Part shown: positions 8,124-17,463 of the stretch, one piece after another
How the letters are laid out: each line of letters begins with the position of its first letter
Numbering within the stretch: position 1 is the stretch's first letter
Origin: Blastochloris sulfoviridis
Lineage (GTDB): Bacteria; Pseudomonadota; Alphaproteobacteria; Rhizobiales; Xanthobacteraceae
Length of the DNA: 47,793 bases
Assembly: GCF_008630065.1 (NCBI RefSeq)
Contig: NZ_VWPL01000025.1
Coordinates: 1-47,793 of the forward strand
Reading direction: 5' to 3'
Made by a program: the position numbers and the translations under genes
The notes under the pieces: generated by a model
What the model saw: the letters and a program-made list of their open reading frames with translations, nothing else
What the model was told of the DNA's origin: nothing
Database searches by the model: none

Positions 8124-9002
8124 ATGGCGCGATCCCAGCTCGTCCCGATTACCGAGGATCTCCTTCCGGATGTCTGCCGGTTCCTGCATGCTGAGATGAA
8201 CAGCGAGATTCCGCCGGAGACGTGGCTGGACTGGCTGCGCTATCCGTGGCTGGCAAACCCTCCCGATTACGGCTTCGCCTTGATCCAGCCGGAGGAGGGG
8301 GTCGTCGGCGTGATGGTCGCCTTCTATTCCGACCAGACCATCAATGGCGTGACCGAGCGGTTCTGCAACCTCGCCCACTATTGCGCCACGCCGAAATACC
8401 GGCCCGAGAGCATTCGCATGCTGCGGGCGCTGCTGGCCCGCAAGGACGTCACGCTCACCGCCTTCAGCTCCACGCGGCGCTCGATCGCCATCGGCAAGGC
8501 CACGGGCTTCCGGACGTTGGACGATCACGTCTACATAATGCCGAATATAAACTACAATCTTCTCCGGAAGCGTCCCCAGGTCATTACCGACATGGACCAG
8601 ATCGTCGCCCGCATCGACGATCACAGCCGCCAGATCATCCGCGACCATGGCCCGTCGCCGATCCTGAAATATACATTGTTGACGGATGGCACCGCGTGGT
8701 GCCTGTCGATTCACAAGGTCGAGGCCCGCAAGGGGGTGCGGTTTTCCATCATCCTCTATTTGAGCGACCGGACTCTGTTCCGGCAATGGCTCGGGTCGTT
8801 CCTGGCGGCCTACCGGGCGACGGACGGCACCTGGCTGACGCTGTGCCAGCCGCGCTTCCTGCCGAAGCGTCCACTCCTCGCGATCGGGGTTGCCGAGCCG
8901 CGACCGCACATTTGCCGGCCCAAGCGGGTCGACCCCGAGCGCGGCGAGGCGCCGGTCGATCCGGCCGAGATTACCGGCCTCTATTCGGAACTGGTTCGGT
9001 GA
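8124..9002 (+). CDS. GNAT-like acyltransferase in polysaccharide cluster
   Basis: This 292-residue protein begins with an arrangement like an N-acetyltransferase: VPITEDLLPDVCRFL, then a central strand region GFALIQPEEGVVGVMVAFYS and a helix around ATPKYRPESIRMLRALL. This matches the order of elements in GNAT domains, but the acetyl-CoA P-loop is not clear. The C-terminal half (about 160-292) is not recognised. It lies 5 bases after the deacetylase, so translational coupling is likely, and a role in acyl modification of the same polysaccharide is reasonable. The family call is moderate; it may be a specialised cluster protein without GNAT activity. Confidence 0.65.
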   Translation: MARSQLVPITEDLLPDVCRFLHAEMNSEIPPETWLDWLRYPWLANPPDYGFALIQPEEGVVGVMVAFYSDQTINGVTERFCNLAHYCATPKYRPESIRMLRALLARKDVTLTAFSSTRRSIAIGKATGFRTLDDHVYIMPNINYNLLRKRPQVITDMDQIVARIDDHSRQIIRDHGPSPILKYTLLTDGTAWCLSIHKVEARKGVRFSIILYLSDRTLFRQWLGSFLAAYRATDGTWLTLCQPRFLPKRPLLAIGVAEPRPHICRPKRVDPERGEAPVDPAEITGLYSELVR

Positions 9003-9037
9003 TCGGCGAACCGGACGGCCGGGCCGGCCGGCGGATC

Positions 9038-9159
9038 ATACGGTTTCCGGCTGACCAAGCCTTCGAGCCGTATTCCGATCGCCGAAAACCCCGTTATCGA
9101 ACAAGGGGTTTCGGCGAGGTCGTTTCCGGTATCCCGAAGGGATCAACCGGAAACCGTAT
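9038..9159. repeat. Dispersed palindromic element, copy A (122 bp)
   Basis: The element has nested inverted repeats: outer arms ATACGGTTTCCGG (9038) and CCGGAAACCGTAT (ending 9159), and a central hairpin with arms TCGCCGAAAACCCC and GGGGTTTCGGCGA. Its reverse complement matches the elements at 38602-38724 and 41621-41741 nearly base for base. It fills the gap between the convergent GNAT-like and Nudix genes, and its last base is the first base of the Nudix stop codon. A bidirectional termination role is possible. Confidence 0.9.
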
Positions 9160-9914
9160 CAAACCAGCGCCGTGCGCATGAACACCTTGTTGCGGAACCG
9201 GTAGAGCGGCACCGGCGTCGCGGCCGAGAAGCCGGCGGCGGCCTGATCGGCGATCTCTTCGAGCACGATGCGCGTGATCACCGCCATGTTGAGGTCGGCG
9301 GTCTGGTCGATCGGGACCCAGTCCAGCTCCACCAGCTCGGCGTCGGGTCCGATGACGCCGTCGATCCGGTCGACCACCGCGGACGCCTCGGCGACGAAGA
9401 AGCGGGTGTCGAACCGCTTGTTGCGGCCCGGCGGCGTGATCGCCCGAGCCACGAAGCGCAGCGGCGCCAGCGTCGGCACCAGCGCGCGCTCGGCGAAGGC
9501 GGCCCAGGCCGGGGACGGCGCCGCGACCGGGCCATCGGCCGGGGCAGCGATGAACAGGCCGGTTTCCTCGAAGGTCTCGCGGATGGCGGCGAGCGCCAGG
9601 GCGCGGGCGCGCGTTGCGCTCGGTCGCACCACTTGTTCCGCCAGCCGCCGGCTGCAGTCGGGATCGAGCGTGCCGTGCGCCGCCATCAGCCGGTCGCCGG
9701 CATCGACCGATCCGCCGGGAAACACGAACACGCCGGGCATGAAGCTGTGGCCGGCGTGACGGCGGCCGAGCAGCACCTTGGCGGTCGCGCCCGAGCGGTC
9801 GAGCAGGATCAGCGTCGCGGCATCGCGCGGGCGGCGATAGGGCACGGGTTTCATCATGCGCAAGGCTTCCTGGGTCAGCCGGGCGCTGCGGTCGGACAGA
9901 AGGGTGTCGGTCAT
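9159..9914 (-). CDS. Nudix hydrolase with an insertion inside the Nudix box
   Basis: This 251-residue protein belongs to the Nudix superfamily, which hydrolyses nucleoside diphosphates linked to another moiety. The Nudix box is split. FPGGSVDAGD (65-74) supplies its first part, but the RETFEETG catalytic helix is at 112-119, so about 30 extra residues separate them. A long insert at this point is known in NUDT19-like enzymes, which act on CoA derivatives; that makes CoA or acyl-CoA a possible substrate by analogy. The ATG at 9914 lies 8 bases after the rnr stop, so the two are probably cotranscribed. The stop codon abuts the palindromic element at 9038-9159. Confidence 0.88.
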   Translation of the reverse strand: MTDTLLSDRSARLTQEALRMMKPVPYRRPRDAATLILLDRSGATAKVLLGRRHAGHSFMPGVFVFPGGSVDAGDRLMAAHGTLDPDCSRRLAEQVVRPSATRARALALAAIRETFEETGLFIAAPADGPVAAPSPAWAAFAERALVPTLAPLRFVARAITPPGRNKRFDTRFFVAEASAVVDRIDGVIGPDAELVELDWVPIDQTADLNMAVITRIVLEEIADQAAAGFSAATPVPLYRFRNKVFMRTALV

Positions 9915-9922
9915 GATGTCGC

Positions 9923-12298
9923 TTATTTTCGGGTTCGCCCGGAGCGGCGGGCCACCTTGCCGGTGAGCCGGCGGACCGCCCGCTTGCCGCTGCGCGGGGC
10001 GGGGGCTTCGAGGCGGCCCTCGGAGAGAAGCTCGAAGCGGAGCGCCCCGGCGACCGGCGCCGCCTCGACAAGCTTGACGGTTACCGTATCGCCCAGCCGG
10101 AACGTCTCGCCGGTGCGCTCGCCCACCAGCGCCATGCGGTTCTCCTCGAAGCGGAAGAAGTCGGCGCCGATCGTCGCCGCCGGCACGAAGCCGTCGGCGC
10201 CGGTCTCGGCCAGCTTCACGAACAGGCCGGCCCGGGTCATGCCGGCGATGCGGCCCTCGAAGCTGGCGCCGATGCGGTCGGCGAGGTGGTGGGCGATCAG
10301 CCGGTCGACGGTGTCGCGCTCGGCCGCCATCGCCCGCCGCTCGGCGACAGAGATCTCGGCGGCGGTCTCGGCCAGTTCTTCGCGGGTGATGCTCTCGGGC
10401 AGGGCGCCGTCGCCAAGCTTGAGCGCCCGGATCATCGCACGATGGACGATGAGGTCGGCATAGCGGCGGATCGGCGAGGTGAAGTGGGCGTAGCGGCGCA
10501 GATTGAGGCCGAAATGGCCGTAATTCTCGGCGGCGTATTCGGCCTGGGCCTGGCTGCGCAGGATCACCTCGTTGACGAGCTGGGCGGTGTCGCTGCCGGC
10601 GACCCGCGCCAGGATGGAATTGAAGTGCGACGGCCGCTGCACCGGCGCCTTGGGCAGGGCGATGTCGAGCGTCGCCAGGAAGGTGCGCAAGCTCTCCAGC
10701 TTCTCCAGCGAGGGCTGGTCGTGAACGCGATAGACCAGCGGCGTCTTCTTGTGCTCCAGCGTCTCGGCGGCGGCGACATTGGCGAGGATCATGAACTCCT
10801 CGATCAGCCGGTGGGCGTCGAGCCGCTCCGGCACGATCACCCGGTCGACCGAGCCGTCCGGCTTCAGGATCACCTTGCGCTCGGGCAGATCGAGGTCGAG
10901 CGGGCCGCGCGCCGCGCGCGCCTCTTTGAGCGCGGCATAGGCCGCCCACAGCGGCCGCAGCACGCCCTCGATCAGCGGCGCGGTCGCCTCGTCGGGCCGG
11001 CCGTCGATGGCTCCTTGCGCCTGCGGATAGGCGAGCTTGGCGGCCGAGCGCATCATCACCCGGTGGAAGGTATGGCGCAGCTTCTTGCCGCCGTCCGAGA
11101 TCACCATGCGCACCGCCAGCGCCGGCCGCTCCTCGTTCGGCCTGAGCGAGCACAGATTGTTGGAGATGCGCTCGGGCAGCATCGGCACCACCCGGTCGGG
11201 AAAATAGACCGAGTTGCCGCGCAGCTTGGCCTCGCGGTCGAGCGCCGAGCCCGGCCGCACGTAGCGGGCGACATCGGCAATGGCGACGGTGAGGATGAAG
11301 CCGCCGGGATTGCCGGGGTCCGGGTCGGGCGCGGCGTGAACGGCGTCGTCGTGGTCCTTGGCGTCAGCCGGGTCGATGGTGACGAGCGGCAGCGCCCGCC
11401 AGTCCTCGTAGTCGTCGAGCGGCGCCGGCCGCGCAGCCTCGGCTTCGGCCAGCACGGCCGGCGAAAAAACGTGGGGGATGCCGTGGGCGTTGAGCGCGAT
11501 CAGCGAGATGGCGCGCTCGGAGGCGATCGAGCCCAGCCGTTCGCGCACCCGCGCGGTGTTAAGGCCGAATCGTCCCTGGCGCACGAGGTCGGCGGAGACG
11601 AGGTCGCCATCCTCGGCCTGGCCCTCGGCGCCGGCCGGCACCGAAAGCTCGCGGCCGAGGCTCTTCTTGTCGACCGGCACCAGCCGGCCGCCGCCGCCGG
11701 GCAGGCGCCGGTAGAGGCCGAGAATGCGGGCCTTGGACTTGTCGAGAACCTTGAGCACCCGGCCGGCATGGCGGACATGGCCGGCCTCGTCGGCGCTCTC
11801 CTCGGTCTTCAGCAGCACCCGGTCGCCGACGCCGGGCGGGGGCGAGGCGGCGCGCCGCTGGCGAGGGATGTGCACCCGGACTTTCGGCGGTGGGCCGTGC
11901 TCCGCCGCGTCCCACTCGACAGGCTCGGCGAGAAGCTCGCCCTCGCTGTCGCGGCCGGTGATCTCGGCCACCACGACCGCCGGCAGGGCGCCGGGCACGT
12001 GCAGGCGCTTCTTGCGGCGGTCGACCAGCCCCTCGTCGGCGAGCTCGCGCAACAGATCCTTCAGGGCCGCGCGCTCGCCGCTGCCGAGGTCGAAGGCGCG
12101 CACGATCTCGCGCTTGCCGGCGCCCGGATGGGTCCGCAGGAATGCCAGCACCTCCTGCCTGGAGGGCAGCGCGGGCAAGGTTTTGGAGCGTTTGGGCAAA
12201 TGCGACTCGCGGGGAGGCGTGATCGGAGCAAGGCTACGCGACGACGATGGCGAAACGGCGAACCGCCTCACAATAGGACGCGCCGGCGGAAACGTCAC
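9923..12298 (-). CDS. rnr: Ribonuclease R
   Basis: This is a 3'-5' exoribonuclease of the RNB family, 791 residues, which degrades structured RNA and takes part in mRNA and rRNA quality control. Domain order is a winged-helix-like N-terminus, cold-shock domains, the RNB catalytic domain with the acidic cluster DPADAKDHDDAV (about 305-316) and RISNNLCSL, an S1 domain (FEGRIAGMTRAGLFVKL) and an Arg/Lys-rich tail. No ATG exists near the N-terminus. GTG at 12298 is used here, but the first 33 residues look non-conserved, and TTG at 12199 (leading to PKRSKTLPALP) is a real alternative. It follows topA by 34 bases, the usual alphaproteobacterial order. Confidence 0.95.
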   Translation of the reverse strand: MTFPPARPIVRRFAVSPSSSRSLAPITPPRESHLPKRSKTLPALPSRQEVLAFLRTHPGAGKREIVRAFDLGSGERAALKDLLRELADEGLVDRRKKRLHVPGALPAVVVAEITGRDSEGELLAEPVEWDAAEHGPPPKVRVHIPRQRRAASPPPGVGDRVLLKTEESADEAGHVRHAGRVLKVLDKSKARILGLYRRLPGGGGRLVPVDKKSLGRELSVPAGAEGQAEDGDLVSADLVRQGRFGLNTARVRERLGSIASERAISLIALNAHGIPHVFSPAVLAEAEAARPAPLDDYEDWRALPLVTIDPADAKDHDDAVHAAPDPDPGNPGGFILTVAIADVARYVRPGSALDREAKLRGNSVYFPDRVVPMLPERISNNLCSLRPNEERPALAVRMVISDGGKKLRHTFHRVMMRSAAKLAYPQAQGAIDGRPDEATAPLIEGVLRPLWAAYAALKEARAARGPLDLDLPERKVILKPDGSVDRVIVPERLDAHRLIEEFMILANVAAAETLEHKKTPLVYRVHDQPSLEKLESLRTFLATLDIALPKAPVQRPSHFNSILARVAGSDTAQLVNEVILRSQAQAEYAAENYGHFGLNLRRYAHFTSPIRRYADLIVHRAMIRALKLGDGALPESITREELAETAAEISVAERRAMAAERDTVDRLIAHHLADRIGASFEGRIAGMTRAGLFVKLAETGADGFVPAATIGADFFRFEENRMALVGERTGETFRLGDTVTVKLVEAAPVAGALRFELLSEGRLEAPAPRSGKRAVRRLTGKVARRSGRTRK

Positions 12299-12332
12299 CG
12301 CTCCGGCGGCAAGGACCGCCTCAGGCCGAAGA

Positions 12333-15038
12333 TCAAGCCTGCTCCGCCGGCTTTGCCTTGGCGGATTTCGGCTTTGCGTTGGTTTTCGCGGCCTTTGTCG
12401 CGGTCTTTGTCGTCTTCGCCTTTTTCGGCGCGGTCTCGTCCGTGGCGGCCGTGGCGGCCTTCGTCTTGGTCGTCTTCGTCGTCTTGGCCTTGGTCGTCGT
12501 CCGCTTCGGCTTCGGCCCGTCCGCTTCCAGCTTCTCGGCCCGCGCCTTGAGCAGGCTCACGGCCTGCTCAAGCGTCACGCTTTCGGGGGGGACGTCCTTC
12601 GGCAGCGTCGCATTGACCTTGCCGTGGTTGACATAGGGGCCGTAGCGCCCGGCGCGCACGCTGATCGGCCCGCCGAGCGCGGGGTGATCGCCCAGCACCC
12701 GGCCGCTGTCGGCGCCGCGGCCGCGGCCCGGTCCGCGCGTCTCCTTGGTCACGATCAGGTCGATGGCGCGGTTGGCGCCGATCGACAGCACCTCGTCCTC
12801 GGCCCCGAGATTGGCGTAGGTCTTGTCGTGCTGGACGTAGGGGCCGAACCGGCCGATGCCGACCAGGATCGGCTTGCCGGTCTCCGGGTGCGTCGCCACC
12901 TCGCGCGGCAGCGACAGCAGCGCCAGCGCGGTTTCGAGATCGATCGAGACGGGGTCCAGGCCGCGCGGGAAGCTGGAGCGCTTGGGCTTCTCGCCCTCGC
13001 CGAGCTGGACATAGGGGCCGAAGCGGCCGTTGCGGACGGTGACTTCGAGCCCGGTATCGGGATCCTCGCCGAGACTGCGATTTCCTTCGGCTTCCCCGGA
13101 CCCGTCGCCATTGCCCGGCACCGCCAGCGGGCGGGTGTATTTGCATTCGGGATAGTTCGAGCAGCCGATGAACGAGCCGTATTTGCCGAGCTTCAGCGAC
13201 AGCCGGCCGTCGCCGCAGGTCGGGCAGCGGCGCCGGTCGATCCCGTCGCCGAGGTCGGGGAAGAAGTGCGGCCCCAGGAGTTCGTCGAGGGCATCCAGAA
13301 CCTGCGCCACCCGCAGGTCCTTGGTCTCGCCGACCGCGGCGGCAAAGTCGCGCCAGAAATCGCGCAGCACCTCGCGCCAGTCGAGCTCGGCATTGGAGAT
13401 GCGGTCGAGCTGCTCCTCCAGCGAGGCGGTAAAGTCGTATTCGATGTAGCGCGAAAAGAAGCTCTCCAGGAACGCGGTGACCAGCCGGCCCTTGTCTTCC
13501 GGATGCAGGCGCTTCTTGTCGATGCGGACATAGCCGCGCTCGCGCAGCACGGCGAGGACCGCAGCGTAGGTCGAGGGGCGGCCGATGCCGAGCTCCTCCA
13601 TCCGCTTGACCAGACTGGCCTCGGAATAGCGCGGCGGCGGCTCGGTGAAGTGCTGGGTCGATTCCACGCCGCGGCAATCCAGCGCCTCGCCGGTGTTGAC
13701 CTTCGGCAGGCGGCGGCTCTCCTCGTCCTCGCCGTCGTCGTCGCGGTCCTCCTGGTAGAGCTTGAGGAAGCCGTCGAACTTGACGACCGAGCCGACCGCC
13801 CGAAGGTCGAGCTTGCGGCCGTCGACCGCGGCGACGATGTCGACGGTGGTGCGCTCGATCTCCGCCGACTCCATCTGGCTGGCGATGGTGCGCTTCCACA
13901 CCAGCTCGTAGAGCTTCGCCTGGTCGGGGTCGAGGCGGCGGGCGACGCGGTCAGGGTGACGGGCCATGTCGGTCGGTCGGATCGCCTCGTGCGCCTCCTG
14001 GGCGTTCTTGGCCTTGGTGCGGTAGACCCGCGGCGCGTGCGGGACGTAGCGATCGCCGAACTCGGTGCCGATCACCCGGCGCGCCGCGGCGATCGCCTCG
14101 TCGGCGATCTGCACGCCGTCGGTTCGCATATAGGTGATGAGGCCGACCGTCTCGCCGTCGATGTCGACGCCTTCATAGAGGCGCTGGGCGATCTGCATGG
14201 TACGCGCCGGCGCGAAGCCGAGCTTGCGGCTCGCCTCCTGCTGCAGCGTCGAGGTGGTGAAGGGCGGCCAGGGATGGCGCTTGACCGGCTTCGCCTCGAC
14301 CCCGGCGACGCGGTACTGGCCGGCATCGAGCGCCCGGGTCAGCGCCTCGGCGCTGGCGGCGTCGCCGACGTCGAGCCGGCCGAGCTTCTTGCCGTCGGCG
14401 CCGACGAGCCGCGCCTCGAACACGTCGCCGCGCGGCGTCTGAAGCCGGACCACGATGGTCCAGTATTCCTGGGTGCGGAACCGCTCGATCTCCAGCTCGC
14501 GGTCGCACACCAGCCGCAGCGCCACCGACTGCACGCGGCCGGCCGAGCGGGCGCCCGGCAGCTTGCGCCACAGCACCGGCGACAGGGTGAAGCCGACGAG
14601 ATAGTCGAGCGCGCGGCGGGCGAGGTAGGCATCCACCAGCGCCTGGTCGATCTCGCGCGGATGCGTCATCGCATCCTGCACCGCCTGCTTGGTGATGGCG
14701 TTGAACGTCACCCGCTCGACCGCGACGTCCTTGAGCGCGCGCTTCTCCTTCAGCACCTCCAGCACGTGCCAGGAGATCGCCTCGCCCTCGCGGTCCGGGT
14801 CGGTGGCGAGAATGAGCTTCTCGGCACCCTTGACCGCACGCGCGATGTCGGCGAGCCGCTTGGCCGCCTTCGGCTCGATGTCCCAAAGCATGCGGAAATC
14901 GGCTTCGGGATCGACCGAGCCATCCTTGGCGGGAAGGTCTCGGATATGCCCGAAGGAGGCGACGACCTCATAGCCGGGGCCGAGATATTTATTGATCGTC
15001 TTCGCCTTGGCAGGCGACTCGACAACGACGACGCGCAT
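12333..15038 (-). CDS. topA: DNA topoisomerase I
   Basis: This type IA topoisomerase of 901 residues relaxes negative supercoils. The Toprim domain opens the protein (VVVVESPAKAKTI, then DPDREGEAISWH), and the active-site tyrosine is Tyr303 in ITYMRTDG. One four-Cys zinc finger (CPTCGDG with GCSNYPEC) is followed by further topoisomerase C-terminal repeats (KYGSFIG, RFGPYVQ, RYGPYVN). The protein ends in a long Lys/Thr/Ala-rich tail from about residue 845, which is common in alphaproteobacterial TopA and likely binds DNA. ATG 15038 places the Toprim strand at the N-terminus; the longer form begins with GTG. It lies between dprA and rnr in a conserved order. Confidence 0.97.
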   Translation of the reverse strand: MRVVVVESPAKAKTINKYLGPGYEVVASFGHIRDLPAKDGSVDPEADFRMLWDIEPKAAKRLADIARAVKGAEKLILATDPDREGEAISWHVLEVLKEKRALKDVAVERVTFNAITKQAVQDAMTHPREIDQALVDAYLARRALDYLVGFTLSPVLWRKLPGARSAGRVQSVALRLVCDRELEIERFRTQEYWTIVVRLQTPRGDVFEARLVGADGKKLGRLDVGDAASAEALTRALDAGQYRVAGVEAKPVKRHPWPPFTTSTLQQEASRKLGFAPARTMQIAQRLYEGVDIDGETVGLITYMRTDGVQIADEAIAAARRVIGTEFGDRYVPHAPRVYRTKAKNAQEAHEAIRPTDMARHPDRVARRLDPDQAKLYELVWKRTIASQMESAEIERTTVDIVAAVDGRKLDLRAVGSVVKFDGFLKLYQEDRDDDGEDEESRRLPKVNTGEALDCRGVESTQHFTEPPPRYSEASLVKRMEELGIGRPSTYAAVLAVLRERGYVRIDKKRLHPEDKGRLVTAFLESFFSRYIEYDFTASLEEQLDRISNAELDWREVLRDFWRDFAAAVGETKDLRVAQVLDALDELLGPHFFPDLGDGIDRRRCPTCGDGRLSLKLGKYGSFIGCSNYPECKYTRPLAVPGNGDGSGEAEGNRSLGEDPDTGLEVTVRNGRFGPYVQLGEGEKPKRSSFPRGLDPVSIDLETALALLSLPREVATHPETGKPILVGIGRFGPYVQHDKTYANLGAEDEVLSIGANRAIDLIVTKETRGPGRGRGADSGRVLGDHPALGGPISVRAGRYGPYVNHGKVNATLPKDVPPESVTLEQAVSLLKARAEKLEADGPKPKRTTTKAKTTKTTKTKAATAATDETAPKKAKTTKTATKAAKTNAKPKSAKAKPAEQA

Positions 15039-15226
15039 CTCAGGCTCAAAAGGACGGTGGGTCACGCCGGAACTTCAGCGCGCGGAACATGAGGGGCGGA
15101 AGCCGGCCTGTCAAACGCCGTATCTCAAGCTTAACAATTACAAAGTGCATGTCCGGCAAATTATCGCAGGGGTTGCTTCTGGGAACATTTGTCGCTAACT
15201 TGTAATAGAAATGAGGGATCGCAACT

Positions 15227-15454
15227 ATGGCACTCATTCTGGATCGCCGGAAACCGGAAATGGAAGCGCAGGCGCCGAACCGAGGATTGCCCAACCCGCG
15301 ATATGAGGCGGAAACCAACGTAGCGGACTATATCGCGGAAGTTTCGGCCGAGTTGTCGATCATGGCCTATCGGAACAGCCTGCCGATGCTCGCTTATATC
15401 TTGGATATGGCGCGCCTTGAGGCGGAGTCTCACGCCGATAAGCAAAAATCCTGA
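15227..15454 (+). CDS. Small conserved-type protein (75 aa)
   Basis: This is a 75-residue protein with GAGG about 10 bases before its ATG. It has a disordered, charged N-terminus (ILDRRKPEMEAQ) and a predicted helical C-terminal half (VADYIAEVSAELSIMA, then LPMLAYILDMARLEAE). Small proteins ending in an LxYLLDMARLEA-like helix are common in Hyphomicrobiales, but I know of no assigned function. It is encoded on the strand opposite to its neighbours, in the gap between topA and dprA, with only 9 bases separating its stop from the dprA stop. It has its own upstream region of about 190 bases. Confidence 0.75.
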   Translation: MALILDRRKPEMEAQAPNRGLPNPRYEAETNVADYIAEVSAELSIMAYRNSLPMLAYILDMARLEAESHADKQKS

Positions 15455-15463
15455 GCAGCGGCG

Positions 15464-16648
15464 TCACGCCGCGGTGACAAGGCCGTTGCCAAGCCGTGTC
15501 AGCCGTCCGGCGAGGTCGAGTTCCAGCACTACGACCTGAACCGCGGCGGCGGACGCGGCGGTTAGCCTGATCAAATCATCGATCGACACCGGTGCGGGGC
15601 CAAGCAGCGCGGCGATGCGGTCGCGCAGGCTGTCATCCGGCGCGGCAACCACCGGCACTTGGTCGGGTTCGCGCAGCGACTTGTCGGCTGGTGTCAATGG
15701 CAGCAGCGGGGCCATGGATGCGAGCCCACCCGACGCAAACCCGCCCGACGTAAGCCCCACCCTTGGCCGCTCCAGGATCGGCCGCAGCGCCTCGATCACG
15801 TCGGCGGCCTCGGTCACCAGGGTCGCCCCCTGTTTCAGCAGCCGATTGCTGCCGCTCGCGCGCGGATCGATCGGTGAGCCGGGCACCGCGAACACCTCGC
15901 GGCCTTGTTCCCCGGCCAGTCGGGCGGTGATCAGCGAGCCTGAGCGCTCCGCCGCCTCCACCACCACGACGCCCAGCGCCATGCCCGAGATCAGCCGGTT
16001 GCGGCGGGGAAAGTCGCGCCCGCGCGGCTCCCAGCCCATCGGCATTTCCGACACCGCCGCACCCGTGCCGGTCAGCCGGTCGAGCAGGGGAATGTTTTCG
16101 GGCGGGTAGGGGCGGTCATGTCCGCCGGCCAGCACCGCCACGGTGCCGGTGGCGAGCGAGGCGTCGTGGGCGGAGGCGTCGATGCCGCGGGCCAACCCCG
16201 AGGAAATCACGAACCCGGCCGCGCCAAGGTCGCGCGCCAGCATGGCCGCCATCTTCTGCCCGGCGGCGGAGGCGTTGCGGGCGCCGACGATCGCCACCAT
16301 CGGCCGGGTCAGCACCTCGGTTTGGCCGCGAACCGCCAGAAGGGGCGGGGAGTCGTCCTCTTCGCGCAGGCGCGGCGGATAGTCCGGCTCGCCGAGCGCG
16401 ATGAACGCCACGCCGAGCCGGCGGGCGGCGGCGACTTCGCGCTCGATCTCGTCGCGGGTCGCCACCTTGATGCTGCGGCCACCGCCACGCTTGGCGAGAG
16501 TCGGCAGGGCTTCGATCGCGGCGCGTGCGCTGCCGTAATGATTGACCAGCGCCCGGAAGGTGCGCGGGCCGACATTCTGGCAACGCCACAGCCGCAGCCA
16601 ATCCAGGCGGGTCGCCTCGTCAAGGCAGCGGCCCGCCGGGCCGGTCAT
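15464..16648 (-). CDS. dprA: DNA-processing protein DprA
   Basis: This 394-residue protein belongs to the DprA/Smf family, which binds incoming single-stranded DNA and loads RecA in natural transformation. The Rossmann-like core contains [14 protein letters not shown] and [13 protein letters not shown], followed by the nucleotide-site segment [11 protein letters not shown] and GSLITARLA. An N-terminal helical (SAM-like) domain and a C-terminal winged-helix (DML1-like) domain are present. ATG 16648 overlaps the plsY stop by four bases (ATGA), which fixes the start and implies translational coupling. The gene order plsY-dprA-topA is standard for the order. Confidence 0.95.
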   Translation of the reverse strand: MTGPAGRCLDEATRLDWLRLWRCQNVGPRTFRALVNHYGSARAAIEALPTLAKRGGGRSIKVATRDEIEREVAAARRLGVAFIALGEPDYPPRLREEDDSPPLLAVRGQTEVLTRPMVAIVGARNASAAGQKMAAMLARDLGAAGFVISSGLARGIDASAHDASLATGTVAVLAGGHDRPYPPENIPLLDRLTGTGAAVSEMPMGWEPRGRDFPRRNRLISGMALGVVVVEAAERSGSLITARLAGEQGREVFAVPGSPIDPRASGSNRLLKQGATLVTEAADVIEALRPILERPRVGLTSGGFASGGLASMAPLLPLTPADKSLREPDQVPVVAAPDDSLRDRIAALLGPAPVSIDDLIRLTAASAAAVQVVVLELDLAGRLTRLGNGLVTAA

Positions 16649-17304
16649 GGGGCAGCATCCGGACCCGGCGGCGGGGCGGATGGCGCGGCCGGGGCCGCCG
16701 CGCCGATCCTGCTTTCCTTGCCCGCCCGCAGCCGGCTGATATTGGCGCGGTGCATCCACCACAGCAGCGCCGTCATGCCGACGAACAGATGCACCTCGTC
16801 GTCATAGCCGAAGAAGATGAGAAGCGACGGCGTGGCGATGCTGGCCACCAGCGCCGCCAGCGAGGAATATTTGCTCAACGCGGCGACCGCGAGCCAGATC
16901 AGGCAGAACGCCAAGGCCGCCGGCCAGGCGAGGCCGGCCAGCACGCCGATATAGGTGGCCACGCCCTTGCCACCCTTGAACTTGAGCCAGATCGGCCACA
17001 AATGGCCGAGAAAGGCGCCGAGGCCGGCGATCAGCGGCTGCTCGTCGACCCACAGATGGGCGGCGATCAGCACGGCGGCGGTCCCCTTCAGCGCGTCGAA
17101 GATCAGCGTCGCCGCCGCCAGTCCCTTGCGGCCGGTGCGCAGCACATTGGTGGCGCCGATATTGCCAGAGCCGATGGCGCGCAGATCCCCGGCGCCGGCA
17201 AGGCGGGTGAAGATGACCCCGAACGGGATCGTCCCCAGAAGATAGCCGAGCGCCAGTGCGGCGACGAAAGACGGCCATCCATATGTCCAGTCGATCTCCG
17301 GCAT
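16645..17304 (-). CDS. plsY: Glycerol-3-phosphate acyltransferase PlsY
   Basis: This integral membrane enzyme of 219 residues transfers an acyl group from acyl-phosphate to glycerol-3-phosphate, the first step of phospholipid synthesis. It has several membrane segments (for example [17 protein letters not shown]). The family motifs are visible: [16 protein letters not shown] near residue 46, and [18 protein letters not shown] near 101. The C-terminal tail after residue 195 is Ala/Pro-rich and cytoplasmic. Its stop overlaps the dprA start. It is the second conserved member of the pyrB - pyrC-like - plsY - dprA block. Confidence 0.96.
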   Translation of the reverse strand: MPEIDWTYGWPSFVAALALGYLLGTIPFGVIFTRLAGAGDLRAIGSGNIGATNVLRTGRKGLAAATLIFDALKGTAAVLIAAHLWVDEQPLIAGLGAFLGHLWPIWLKFKGGKGVATYIGVLAGLAWPAALAFCLIWLAVAALSKYSSLAALVASIATPSLLIFFGYDDEVHLFVGMTALLWWMHRANISRLRAGKESRIGAAAPAAPSAPPPGPDAAP

Positions 17305-17463
17305 GATGCCCTCGCGATGGAAAAATCCAGACGATGCGACCCGGTGGCGGGCGATCTGCCGGCCACTTGCGGCCGCTGATCAATCCTCGCCGGGAAACCA
17401 TTGAAGAGTTGGAGTTATCGGCGTTCCGACGGAGAGTTCCCGGTGGGCCCCCTCGCAGGTGGC

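Noticed and set aside
12400-15090. A long open frame on the plus strand across the topA gene
   Set aside because: It is the antisense shadow of topA in a high-GC sequence; the product has no recognisable domains and no ribosome site, while the minus strand carries a full topoisomerase.
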